Positions 1-7,433 of a stretch of DNA of 19,531 nucleotides are shown piece after piece (the first letter of the stretch is position 1; each line of letters starts with the position of its first letter). The translations under genes were made by a program, and so were the position numbers. Below the pieces are notes generated by a model that worked only from the letters and a program-made list of their open reading frames with translations, searched no databases and was not told the DNA's origin. Origin of the DNA: an uncultured Streptococcus sp. (GTDB taxonomy: Bacteria; Bacillota; Bacilli; Lactobacillales; Streptococcaceae); contig CAAEFF010000120.1 in the NCBI GenBank assembly GCA_900755085.1, positions 1 through 19,531 of the forward strand. The letters run 5' to 3'.

Positions 1-395
1 CCTTCCGTTTGGTACACTCAACAGTAGCACCAGACACACAAATCCACACTCACATGTGTTACTCAGAATTTACAGATATCATCCCAGCTATCGATAACTT
101 GGATGCGGACGTCATCTCATTTGAAGCGAGCCGTTCAAACCTTGAAATCTTGGACGAACTCAAAGCCAAAAACTTCCAAACAGAAGTTGGACCTGGGGTT
201 TACGATATCCACTCACCACGTGTCCCTCAAGACGGTGAAATTGATCACACAATTGAAGCAATCTTGGCCAAAGTACCAAGTGGCAAAGTTTGGATCAACC
301 CTGACTGTGGTTTGAAGACTCGTGGAATTAAAGAAACAAAAGAAAGTTTGATCAAACTAGTTAATGCTGCTAAAGAAGCGCGTGAACACTTGTAA
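1..395 (+). CDS. metE: Cobalamin-independent methionine synthase MetE, C-terminal part (5' end outside window)
   Basis: MetE transfers the methyl group of 5-methyltetrahydropteroyl-triglutamate to homocysteine, making methionine in the cytosol. Only about the last 130 residues are present; the reading frame enters from the left edge (first full codon at base 3) and ends with TAA at 393-395. All four zinc-binding positions of the family are visible: His and Cys in THMCYSEF, Glu in ISFEASRS, and Cys in NPDCGLKTR. The C-terminal barrel therefore looks intact and functional. A TTG at base 9 is internal sequence, not a start, because the preceding codons (SFRL) already match the family. metF follows 112 bases downstream on the same strand, the usual pairing of methyl donor synthesis with methyl transfer. 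The promoter and any upstream regulatory site are outside the window. Confidence 0.97.
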   Translation, partial: FRLVHSTVAPDTQIHTHMCYSEFTDIIPAIDNLDADVISFEASRSNLEILDELKAKNFQTEVGPGVYDIHSPRVPQDGEIDHTIEAILAKVPSGKVWINPDCGLKTRGIKETKESLIKLVNAAKEAREHL

Positions 396-406
396 GAAAT
401 GTTTCG

Positions 407-436
407 AGGACCTTCTATCATCGTGTAGAGGGTTTT
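407..436 (+). terminator. Weak stem-loop between metE and metF
   Basis: Bases 410-417 (ACCTTCTA) pair with 426-433 (TAGAGGGT), one G-U pair included, around an 8-base loop. A-U and G-U pairs can extend the stem to 407-436. Only four T residues follow, so this is a weak terminator or attenuator at best. It could lower metF expression relative to metE. Confidence 0.3.
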
Positions 437-507
437 CGACTCATCCCTTATCCTAGAAATAGTGGCTCAGAGTTCTTGATCAACGAAACAAAAGAAAAGG
501 ATAAAAT

Positions 508-1383
508 ATGTCACAACACACACCGTCTCTGTCATTTGAAGTTTTTCCTCCAAATCCTGAAGTAGGCAATGCCAAGCTCTTACGTGCCTTGGCAAATATG
601 CAGGAGCTAGCCCCTCACTTCATTAGTGTGACCGCTAGCAATAATAAATACAATATCAAAGAGACGACGGTTGCTTTAGCCAATTACATTCAAAATGAAT
701 TGTCTATTCCGACAATTGCTCACTTGCCAGCAGTCTATTTGAGCAAGGAAAAAGTGGCTGATACTCTTCAGGAGTTAGATGAAGTCGGGGTGCATCGGAT
801 CTTGGCTCTGCGTGGGGATATTATCCCTGGTGTAGAACCTTTAAAAGACTTTCGTTATGCAACGGACCTGATTGAATTTATCAAAACAGAAGCTCCCCAT
901 TTTGAGGTAATTGGTGCTTGCTATCCTGAGGGACATCCGGATTCGCCCAACCAAATTTCAGATATTCAAAATCTTAAAAAGAAGGTAGATGCAGGGTGCT
1001 CTAGCTTGGTCACTCAACTTTTCTTTGACAATGAGCGTTTCTATGATTTTCAAGATAAGTGTACTTTAGCCGGGATCAATGTTCCTATTCATGCAGGAGT
1101 GATGCCGATTCTTAACAGAAACCAAGCCCTTCGTCTCCTCAAAACTTGTGAAAATGTTCATATCCCACGGAAGTTTAAAGCGATTTTAGACAAGTATGAG
1201 CATGATCCAGAATCCCTTCGCGCAGCTGGCTTGGCTTATGCGGTCGATCAAATCGTTGATTTGGTTACTCAAGATGTGGCAGGTGTCCATCTTTACACCA
1301 TGAACAATGAAGATGTCGCTTACCACGTCTATCAAGCAACAAAGGCTTTATTTGATCATCAACCGAATTTTGAAGTGAGTTAA
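508..1383 (+). CDS. metF: 5,10-methylenetetrahydrofolate reductase MetF
   Basis: MetF is a flavoprotein of 291 residues, normal for the bacterial single-domain family. It reduces 5,10-methylene-THF to 5-methyl-THF, the methyl donor for MetE encoded just upstream. Family motifs are visible: SFEVFPP near residue 9, with Glu11 at the position of the E. coli catalytic Glu28; LALRGD at residues 99-104, with Asp104 matching the FAD/folate-contacting Asp120 of E. coli; GACYPEGHPDSPN; and KKKVDAGCSSLVTQLFFDN. The ATG at 508 is preceded by an A-rich, AGGAT-type ribosome binding site. It is probably co-transcribed with metE and ends at a clear terminator (1407-1443). Methenyl-THF made by FchA in the nearby hut operon could, after reduction by FolD, feed this enzyme; that metabolic link is inferred. 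Confidence 0.96.
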   Translation: MSQHTPSLSFEVFPPNPEVGNAKLLRALANMQELAPHFISVTASNNKYNIKETTVALANYIQNELSIPTIAHLPAVYLSKEKVADTLQELDEVGVHRILALRGDIIPGVEPLKDFRYATDLIEFIKTEAPHFEVIGACYPEGHPDSPNQISDIQNLKKKVDAGCSSLVTQLFFDNERFYDFQDKCTLAGINVPIHAGVMPILNRNQALRLLKTCENVHIPRKFKAILDKYEHDPESLRAAGLAYAVDQIVDLVTQDVAGVHLYTMNNEDVAYHVYQATKALFDHQPNFEVS

Positions 1384-1406
1384 TCAACACTTTTATTAGG
1401 AAGTGT

Positions 1407-1443
1407 AGAGATTGAGAAAGAATAGTTCTCAGTCTCTTTTTAT
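1407..1443 (+). terminator. Rho-independent terminator after metF
   Basis: GAGATTGAGAA at 1408-1418 pairs with TTCTCAGTCTC at 1426-1436 (11 pairs, one U-G) around a 7-base loop, followed by a T-rich run from 1437. It ends the metE-metF transcript and insulates the regulator gene behind it. Confidence 0.85.
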
Positions 1444-1456
1444 TCGGGTCAATCAC

Positions 1457-1485
1457 TTGCTAAAAACCAACTTTTTTTTTATAGT
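1457..1485 (+). promoter_or_regulatory. Promoter of the SARP-type regulator gene
   Basis: TTGCTA (1457-1462), a 17-base spacer containing a run of ten T (1472-1480 plus context), and TATAGT (1480-1485) form a good sigma-A type promoter. Transcription would start near 1491-1493, so the ATG at 1492 would have no leader. This supports translation from the ATG at 1516 instead. Confidence 0.6.
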
Positions 1486-1515
1486 ATTAATATGAAGTTT
1501 TTGGAGGCGCTTGCA

Positions 1516-4452
1516 ATGAAGAAAAATATGAAGTTAAAGTTATTTGGACCCCCTAAGGTTGTTTTCAATCAGAAAGATATTCGGTTTTCTTTCTCGAAGA
1601 TAGAAGCCTTGCTTTATTACTTGGCAGTCATGGGCCAGGTCAACCGCGATGAAATCGCCGGTATTCTTTGGGGAGATAAGGAAAACCAAGTAGCTCGCAA
1701 AAACTTACGGAATACGGTTTACCAAGCCAATAAAATCTTTGAAGGAGATATCATTGTTTCTCCAAGTCGGAGCAGTTTGGCCCTTAATCCTGACTTGAGC
1801 CTTTCTTTGGATGTCAAACTCTTTGAAAGAGATCCACTAAGTGCCTTGGATCTTTATCGAGGAGACTTTTTAGAGGGCTTCTATGTCAAGGATGATGAAG
1901 ACTTTAATCAGTGGGTTTCTCGAAAACGGGATGCTTATAGGAAGCTCTACGTCGAAAGTTGCTATCAAAAAATTGAAAAGGTCGGTTTTGGAGACTCTAG
2001 TATAGAACTCTTGCTCCATCATTTAGTAGAGCTGGATGAATATGAAGAGAAAAACTACCAGCTCTTGATGGAGTATTATAGTTTCCATCACCAGCTAGGA
2101 AAATTTTTCGAGACCTATTATAAGCTAGTCGATTTATTGGATCGCGAGCTCAGTGTGCGTCCCAGTCGAGCTATTGAGGAACTTTATCACTCCGTTTTGG
2201 AAGCTAAACGAACTCATAAACTGACCAATCGTTTAAATATCCGTGAACTTTCCTTTTTTGGCCGCAAACAAGAACTCTCACAACTCGAGGAATACCTTTC
2301 CTTAGTCCAGACAGGTGAAGCAGTAGGACCTTTTCTCGTGATGGGGCAATCTGGAACAGGTAAGAAACGTCTGTTACGACAGTTGGTCTTGATGTCCAAT
2401 CGCAGTTTTAACTTTATTAAGGTTGAAGGAAAAGCTACTAGTCAACGCCACGAAGGAAGCACCTGGAATGATCTCAGACAAGCTCTAGAGACACTGGAAG
2501 GAGAAATGGAGATTTCTCTTGTAGAAGAGAAAGATGATCTCACATCTGTATGGAATCAGCTTCAAGGTCTTAGCAAAGAAAAACCGCTCCTGATTCTACT
2601 TGAAAATGCCCAGTGGATTGACGCAGTCTCTCTAAAAAAAGTGAAACAATTAGAAGAGAGAAGAAAGTTGGACAAATGGCAACTGATTTTTACAGCTGAA
2701 GGTCCCTTGCCAGATTCCTTCGCCAGTTTTTTAGCAGGCTTGAAGGTAGAAAAACGCTTGTCTCAACTAGAATTGACCAATTTTGCACCAAGTGAAAGTC
2801 GTGCTCTCTTGAAAGGGGAACTGGGGGAGATAGAGCCGGCCGTGATGGAGCAGATGGTCGAATGGAGTGAAGGCAGTCCCTTCTTTCTGTCCAGTTATAT
2901 CGAAGAGTGGAAAGATAATGAAAATTTAGAGCCCTTGCCGGATATCATTCAAGCCTATCTTTCTCAGGAGCTTGGGAATATGAGCAGTGAGGAAGAAGCC
3001 CTTCTTCATTACCTATCCTGTTTTCATAAGCCAATCTCCTTGTCCATCTTGGCTGATTTGACAGCTACAGAGCTTCCTGTTTTGATAGAATTAGTCGAGC
3101 CATTATCTGAAAGAGCGATCGTCTCAATCGTAGAAGAAGGGGAGGATCTCTTGGTTCAATTTTGCAAGCAATTGGTAGCCAAGTACTTCTACCAACTCCT
3201 CTCGCCGGCTAGAAGGCGCCTCTTCCACCAACAAATTGCACAAAAATTGGAAGAAGCCTTAGAAGATTCAACGGACCTTCTTCTTTATAAGGAAATTGCC
3301 TACCAATATAAGCAATCGCAAAATCTCTTGCGCTCCTTATCGTTTGAGTTGACCTACTTAGAAGAAATTCTTCAGCTGGAGCATGAACTGTTTCCGATTT
3401 ATTCCAAGGCAGATGAGGGAGTCCTATCAGACGGTACAAATAGCCATTTGGACATTTTGGGGGAGTTATCCCGCCTACGTCAAGGATTAGAAGGCCTATT
3501 TTCAAGACACCAAAGAGATAGAGAATACAAGTATTTGCAACTGCGTTACTTGTACCTAGAAGGTCGCTATTTTATTCGAAGTGGGGAGTATCAAGAGGGC
3601 ATACATGATATCCAAAAGGTCATCTCCTATGCGCGGGAACTCAAACAGTCAGACTTCCTCTTAGAGGGTTATCGGCAAATCATTTATTATTGCATTCAAA
3701 CAGAAAATATTTCTGAAATGGCCTATTACACAGATTTGGCTCTGGAAGATGCCATCCAAGCCAACAATCATGAGGTCATCGCGATCCAGTTGCGCTTGAA
3801 AGGCTTGTATCATCTGATGGTTGGGGATGAGGAGCAGGCGACCCGGCATCTGTATCGCTCCATTGATTGCTTTAGTTTGACCTATAGTATGCAGACCAAG
3901 TATGCCATTCAAATTGCGGCTTCTTTGGCCTACCTCGCTGAAATAGAGCAAATCAGGGGCCATTTCCAAGTAGCTGTTACCCACTTAGAAGAGGTTCTGC
4001 ATTTGGTGGGAGATCAAGCGGTTGATTCTGTCCGCGTTGTCTTTGATATTGATCTGGGCATCGCCTATTATTGGAAGGGAGATTTGATTCAAGCTCGCCT
4101 CTGCTTTGACAGAGCTCAGAAGATTTTGTCCAGTGTTCGCTTCCCTTGGAAGGAAGAATTGCTCGAGTTTTATCAATCCTTAATCGCCTGTCAGCAAGGG
4201 GATCAAGAGAACCTTGCGGCTTATCTGGCTCGAAAAGAAAGGACGATGAATCCATCTGCTAATTCACGGGATAAGGGGATGGTACATTATCTACTGGCTT
4301 TCTTATCTAATCAAAAGGAAAAAGGAGAAGAACTTGATCCGGTCTTGATCCCTTACTTGAAAGAAGATAAGAATTACTACAAGAAGGTGGCAGAGCAACA
4401 CTTGAATCCATACAGAGATCGTCAGTTTCTTAAGAAATTAAAAGACATGTAG
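1516..4452 (+). CDS. Large SARP/BTAD-type transcriptional regulator with NTPase and TPR-like domains
   Basis: Predicted cytosolic DNA-binding activator of 978 residues. Residues 5-95 resemble an OmpR-like winged helix (start KLKLFGPPKVVFN; helix with ILWGD and ARKNLRNTVYQANK). Residues 100-230 fit the BTAD helical domain (ending ELSVRPSRAIEELYHSVLE). Residues 247-520 fit an AAA/STAND-like NTPase: FFGRKQEL, Walker A GQSGTGKK at 277-284, and a Walker B-like LLILLENAQWID near 358-369. The remainder is helical with TPR-like repeats. Walker A ends in Lys instead of Ser/Thr, and the acidic pair after the Walker B strand is Glu-Asn, so ATP hydrolysis may be weak or lost. The ATG at 1516 is chosen over the in-frame ATG at 1492 because GGAGG (1503-1507) lies 8 bases before it. 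It converges on hutG; no other regulator is in the window, so control of the hut genes is inferred. Confidence 0.85.
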   Translation: MKKNMKLKLFGPPKVVFNQKDIRFSFSKIEALLYYLAVMGQVNRDEIAGILWGDKENQVARKNLRNTVYQANKIFEGDIIVSPSRSSLALNPDLSLSLDVKLFERDPLSALDLYRGDFLEGFYVKDDEDFNQWVSRKRDAYRKLYVESCYQKIEKVGFGDSSIELLLHHLVELDEYEEKNYQLLMEYYSFHHQLGKFFETYYKLVDLLDRELSVRPSRAIEELYHSVLEAKRTHKLTNRLNIRELSFFGRKQELSQLEEYLSLVQTGEAVGPFLVMGQSGTGKKRLLRQLVLMSNRSFNFIKVEGKATSQRHEGSTWNDLRQALETLEGEMEISLVEEKDDLTSVWNQLQGLSKEKPLLILLENAQWIDAVSLKKVKQLEERRKLDKWQLIFTAEGPLPDSFASFLAGLKVEKRLSQLELTNFAPSESRALLKGELGEIEPAVMEQMVEWSEGSPFFLSSYIEEWKDNENLEPLPDIIQAYLSQELGNMSSEEEALLHYLSCFHKPISLSILADLTATELPVLIELVEPLSERAIVSIVEEGEDLLVQFCKQLVAKYFYQLLSPARRRLFHQQIAQKLEEALEDSTDLLLYKEIAYQYKQSQNLLRSLSFELTYLEEILQLEHELFPIYSKADEGVLSDGTNSHLDILGELSRLRQGLEGLFSRHQRDREYKYLQLRYLYLEGRYFIRSGEYQEGIHDIQKVISYARELKQSDFLLEGYRQIIYYCIQTENISEMAYYTDLALEDAIQANNHEVIAIQLRLKGLYHLMVGDEEQATRHLYRSIDCFSLTYSMQTKYAIQIAASLAYLAEIEQIRGHFQVAVTHLEEVLHLVGDQAVDSVRVVFDIDLGIAYYWKGDLIQARLCFDRAQKILSSVRFPWKEELLEFYQSLIACQQGDQENLAAYLARKERTMNPSANSRDKGMVHYLLAFLSNQKEKGEELDPVLIPYLKEDKNYYKKVAEQHLNPYRDRQFLKKLKDM

Positions 4453-4536
4453 GGTGCCTAAAAAATAAGGAAAGGATAAGTGGCCAGACCTCCTTTCGGA
4501 TCTTTGTCGGAAAGACTCCTGCATCTGAAAATAAAG

Positions 4537-4581
4537 AAAAAGCATAGAAATACTCTAGCAATGAGTGTTTCTATGCTTTTT
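4537..4581. terminator. Bidirectional terminator between regulator gene and hutG
   Basis: A 19-base stem (4537-4555 with 4563-4581, one U-G pair) has a 7-base loop, with an A5 run on the left and a T5 run on the right. It works in both directions, ending the regulator transcript on + and the long hut transcript on -. The 147-base gap around it (4453-4599) holds no convincing gene. Confidence 0.9.
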
Positions 4582-4599
4582 ATGTGTGTAGAAATCTTC

Positions 4600-5592
4600 T
4601 TAGTTCAGTTTTTGTTGCGCCAATATTTGGGTCAAGTAAAAGATAAAGGTCGCAGCAAGATTTGAAGTATGATTGTCGATGTCATGAGGAGGAGAAACTT
4701 CCACGACATCAAATCCGATTAGTTTGCCGCTGGCAGCAATGTGTTGGAGAAGCATGAGGGCCAGTTTTGGATCAACACCAAGTGATTGGATGGCACTAAC
4801 ACCAGGGGCAGAACCGACCGCAAAACAATCCATATCAATAGACAGATAGATCGCGGTTTGGTTTTCTAAAAATTGATCGATTCGATCCAGAATGGCTTGG
4901 TGGCTCATCTGGAAGAGGTCCTGCCCGGTTAAGAAATCAATACTTGGTGTTTTAGCGACATAATTAAAGAGGAAGAGGTTGTTATTGTGCTCTTGGATCC
5001 CAAGGATGAGGTAAGGGAAGTCTTGACCCTTGTCTTTCGCATGATCAGCCATTTGACGAAAACCCGTTCCAGAATTGGGACCGGTTTGGTCGTAAGGACG
5101 CAAATCAAAGTGGGCATCCAGATTGATCACAGCCAGTTGTTCATTTTTTTCCAAACTGGATTGAATCCCTAGATAGTGGCCGTAAGCAGTTCCGTGACCG
5201 CCTCCTAGGACAATAGGTTGGATTCCTAATTGGTACATGCGCTGGATCGCTTGTGAGAGACTTTCTTGGAGTTCTTCTAGTGAATGGTTGGGCCCGTCGA
5301 TATTTCCCACATCATACACTGTCACATTGGTTCCCCAGTGCCATGGAAGTTTGGCGATTTGAGAACGGATGGCTGTAGGACCCTCGACCGCTCCTACGCG
5401 CCCGTTGTTGATATAGACTCCTTTGTCGCTCTTAAAGCCGATGATCCCAAAGGTCATCCCCTCAAATGGAGTGAGGGTCTCGTCGTTTAGGTCTAAAAAT
5501 TTGGTGACCATTCCCCATTTGGCTGTGTAGGGATTGTCCTCGATACTACCTTGGTAGTAGCTATAGGTCATTGGATAGTAGTTTGTGAGCAA
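4600..5592 (-). CDS. hutG: Formimidoylglutamase HutG (ureohydrolase family)
   Basis: Predicted to hydrolyse N-formimino-L-glutamate to glutamate and formamide (EC 3.5.3.8), the one-step end of histidine degradation. At 330 residues it is normal for the arginase/agmatinase family. The binuclear manganese ligands are visible: His133 in GGGHGT, Asp159, His161 and Asp163 in NLDAHFD, Asp253 and Asp255 in SIDMD, and a later Glu in GFDVVEVSPPHD. Translation should begin at the TTG at 5590-5592, because GGGAGG ends 8 bases before it; the first ATG lies 21 bases further in without a suitable site. It is the last gene of the hut operon, 83 bases after hutH, with a hairpin in the gap. The same operon encodes FtcD and FchA, which use the same substrate, so HutG is one of two exits. 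Agmatinase or arginase is unlikely given the context. Confidence 0.9.
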   Translation of the reverse strand: MLTNYYPMTYSYYQGSIEDNPYTAKWGMVTKFLDLNDETLTPFEGMTFGIIGFKSDKGVYINNGRVGAVEGPTAIRSQIAKLPWHWGTNVTVYDVGNIDGPNHSLEELQESLSQAIQRMYQLGIQPIVLGGGHGTAYGHYLGIQSSLEKNEQLAVINLDAHFDLRPYDQTGPNSGTGFRQMADHAKDKGQDFPYLILGIQEHNNNLFLFNYVAKTPSIDFLTGQDLFQMSHQAILDRIDQFLENQTAIYLSIDMDCFAVGSAPGVSAIQSLGVDPKLALMLLQHIAASGKLIGFDVVEVSPPHDIDNHTSNLAATFIFYLTQILAQQKLN

Positions 5593-5616
5593 GCTTGTCG
5601 CCTCCCTTATTTTTCT

Positions 5617-5664
5617 GAAAGCATGCAGAGGCTGAGAAGATCGCCAGCCTCTGTTTTTGCTTTA
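5617..5664 (-). other. Intercistronic hairpin between hutH and hutG
   Basis: CAGAGGCTG (5626-5634) and CAGCCTCTG (5645-5653) form a perfect 9-base stem with a 10-base loop; an outer AAAGCA/TGCTTT pairing extends it across an internal bulge. In the hut mRNA the stem is followed by CATGCTTTC, not a U run, so it is not a normal terminator there. The T5 run lies on the + strand side (5654-5658). It may set mRNA processing or stability for hutG, or stop antisense transcripts. Confidence 0.55.
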
Positions 5665-5675
5665 TCCTTACTGTA

Positions 5676-7217
5676 TCAGTATTGAATGCTTAAGTCAACT
5701 GCTTTTTCAATGGTTGCTAAAAATTCTTCGCTTTCGACAACAGCAGATGCTTTATTAAGTTCTTCGAAGATTTCGATATCTTTGTCGAATTCAATAAAGT
5801 TTAGTTTTTGACGAATCAGCTCATAAGCTGGTTTTGTACCTTTACCAAGTTCATGATTTTCTGGTTTGAGATCCAAGGCTTGGCAAGCTGCCATGATTTC
5901 AGTAGCAACAATGCGACGGGAGTTCTTAAGAATTTCTGCTGCTTTACGAGCGGCAGTGGTTCCCATGCTGACGAAATCTTCTTGGTTTTCACAAGATGGA
6001 ATAGAATCGACGCTAGCAGGGTGAGCCAAGATTTTATTTTCCGATGCAAGGGATGCACAAGCATACTGGGTAATCATGAAGCCTGAGTTGAGTCCAGGGT
6101 GTTTAACCAAGAAGGATGGCAATTTGCTGAGTTGGCTGTTGACCAAGCGTTCCACCCGACGTTCAGATACGTTTCCGATTTCAGAAAGGGCAATCCCTAA
6201 GAAGTCAAATGGTTGTGCCATTGGTTCACCGTGGAAGTTCCCACCTGAGATGACGTGTCCTTCTTTGGTAATGATTGGGTTATCTGTGACAGAGTTGATT
6301 TCGATTTCAACTTTTTCTTTTACGTAAGCGATCGAATCCTTGCTGGCTCCGTGGATTTGAGGGATACAACGGAGTGTGTAAGGGTCTTGTACCCGTTGTT
6401 GGGTTGCAACGGTTGTGTTCTTGCTTCCTTCAAGGAGGTTACGGATATTGCGAGCGGTTGCCAATTGTCCACTTTGTGGGCGGATGGTATGAAGGTCTTC
6501 TTCAAATGGGCTGGTAATCCCATTGTGAACTTCCATTGAAAGAGCACCAGCGATATCAGAGAGTTTGAGCAATTGGATACCATCGTAAGTCGCAAGAGCT
6601 CCGATACCCGTTAGGACGGTCGTACCGTTGATCAAGGCAAGTCCTTCTTTGGCAGCCAATTTGATCTTTTCAATTCCAGCACGATCCAAGGCTTCTTGGC
6701 CACTGAGAAGTTCTCCTTTGTAGTAGGCCTGTCCAAGACCTAGCATTGGTAAAACCATATGAGCAAGAGGAGCTAAGTCTCCAGAAGCTCCGAGAGAGCC
6801 TTTTTCAGGAATATAAGGAGTGACTCCTTTATTAAGTAATTCTAACAGTTTTTCAACAGTTGACAGACGAATGCCAGAATAGCCTTTCAAGAGTGAGTTG
6901 ATACGGATCAGCATGATAGCACGAACGGCATCTTCTGGAAGTGGATCACCAAAGCCAGATGAGTGAGTCCGGATCAGGTTTTCTTGCAGCTGAACAGTAT
7001 CTTCTGTAGAAATACTGACATTACAGAGGGAACCAAAGCCAGTGGTCACACCATAGACGACTCGTTTTTCGCGGACAATGTCATCAACAATTTTACGGGA
7101 TGCGATAACGGCTTCTTTGGCCTGTTCATCAAGCTCACATTGAGCACCGTGACGAGCTACAGCGATGACTTCTTCGAGTGTTAAGCTATTGCCATCTAAA
7201 TGAATCAATTGAGTCAT
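5676..7217 (-). CDS. hutH: Histidine ammonia-lyase HutH
   Basis: Removes ammonia from L-histidine to give trans-urocanate, the first step of the pathway, in the cytosol. The 513 residues match the family length (about 500-515). The motif GSLGASGDLAPLAHM contains Ala144-Ser145-Gly146, which cyclise to the MIO electrophile. YGVTTGFG with Tyr55 matches the catalytic tyrosine near the N-terminus, and LINGTTVLTG and YTLRCIPQIHG are also present. ATG start with GGAGG 6 bases upstream. A 216-base gap separates it from the permease gene upstream, the longest gap in the operon, so a separate internal promoter or processing site is possible. Phenylalanine or tyrosine lyase activity is unlikely given the flanking hut genes. 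Confidence 0.97.
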   Translation of the reverse strand: MTQLIHLDGNSLTLEEVIAVARHGAQCELDEQAKEAVIASRKIVDDIVREKRVVYGVTTGFGSLCNVSISTEDTVQLQENLIRTHSSGFGDPLPEDAVRAIMLIRINSLLKGYSGIRLSTVEKLLELLNKGVTPYIPEKGSLGASGDLAPLAHMVLPMLGLGQAYYKGELLSGQEALDRAGIEKIKLAAKEGLALINGTTVLTGIGALATYDGIQLLKLSDIAGALSMEVHNGITSPFEEDLHTIRPQSGQLATARNIRNLLEGSKNTTVATQQRVQDPYTLRCIPQIHGASKDSIAYVKEKVEIEINSVTDNPIITKEGHVISGGNFHGEPMAQPFDFLGIALSEIGNVSERRVERLVNSQLSKLPSFLVKHPGLNSGFMITQYACASLASENKILAHPASVDSIPSCENQEDFVSMGTTAARKAAEILKNSRRIVATEIMAACQALDLKPENHELGKGTKPAYELIRQKLNFIEFDKDIEIFEELNKASAVVESEEFLATIEKAVDLSIQY

Positions 7218-7433
7218 ATAAAACCTCCGATTATGAATAGTTGTTCTGTGGAAGTAGATGTGTTACTTCAGTCTGAATACCAAACATGAGCCCATTGTCT
7301 ATTGATCTTAAGAAGTTTGAGAAGAGTCTTAGAGAAAAGTGCTCAGATTTGATATTTGTAGAGTCCTAGATGGACTCGGGAGCAAAACCGAACTTCACGC
7401 CCGTCTATGTTCCCATATACTGTGGAAAGAAAA
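7218..7433 (-). other. Long intercistronic region between permease gene and hutH
   Basis: These 216 bases carry no convincing gene. Two short perfect dyads are visible: GAGTCC-TAGAT-GGACTC at 7361-7377 and GAAGTA-GATGTGT-TACTTC at 7251-7269. Neither is followed by a U run in the hut mRNA direction. I found no strong sigma-A promoter and no TTGAC repeat pair like that at hutU. Confidence 0.4.

Noticed and set aside
1492..1515. In-frame ATG at 1492 as start of the regulator
   Set aside because: It coincides with the predicted transcription start and has no ribosome binding site; ATG 1516 has GGAGG 8 bases upstream.
4480..4665. Open frame of 61 codons on + from a GTG with a purine-rich upstream stretch
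   Set aside because: It runs through the bidirectional terminator stem and into the hutG 3' end; the protein shows no family features and its second half is antisense to hutG.
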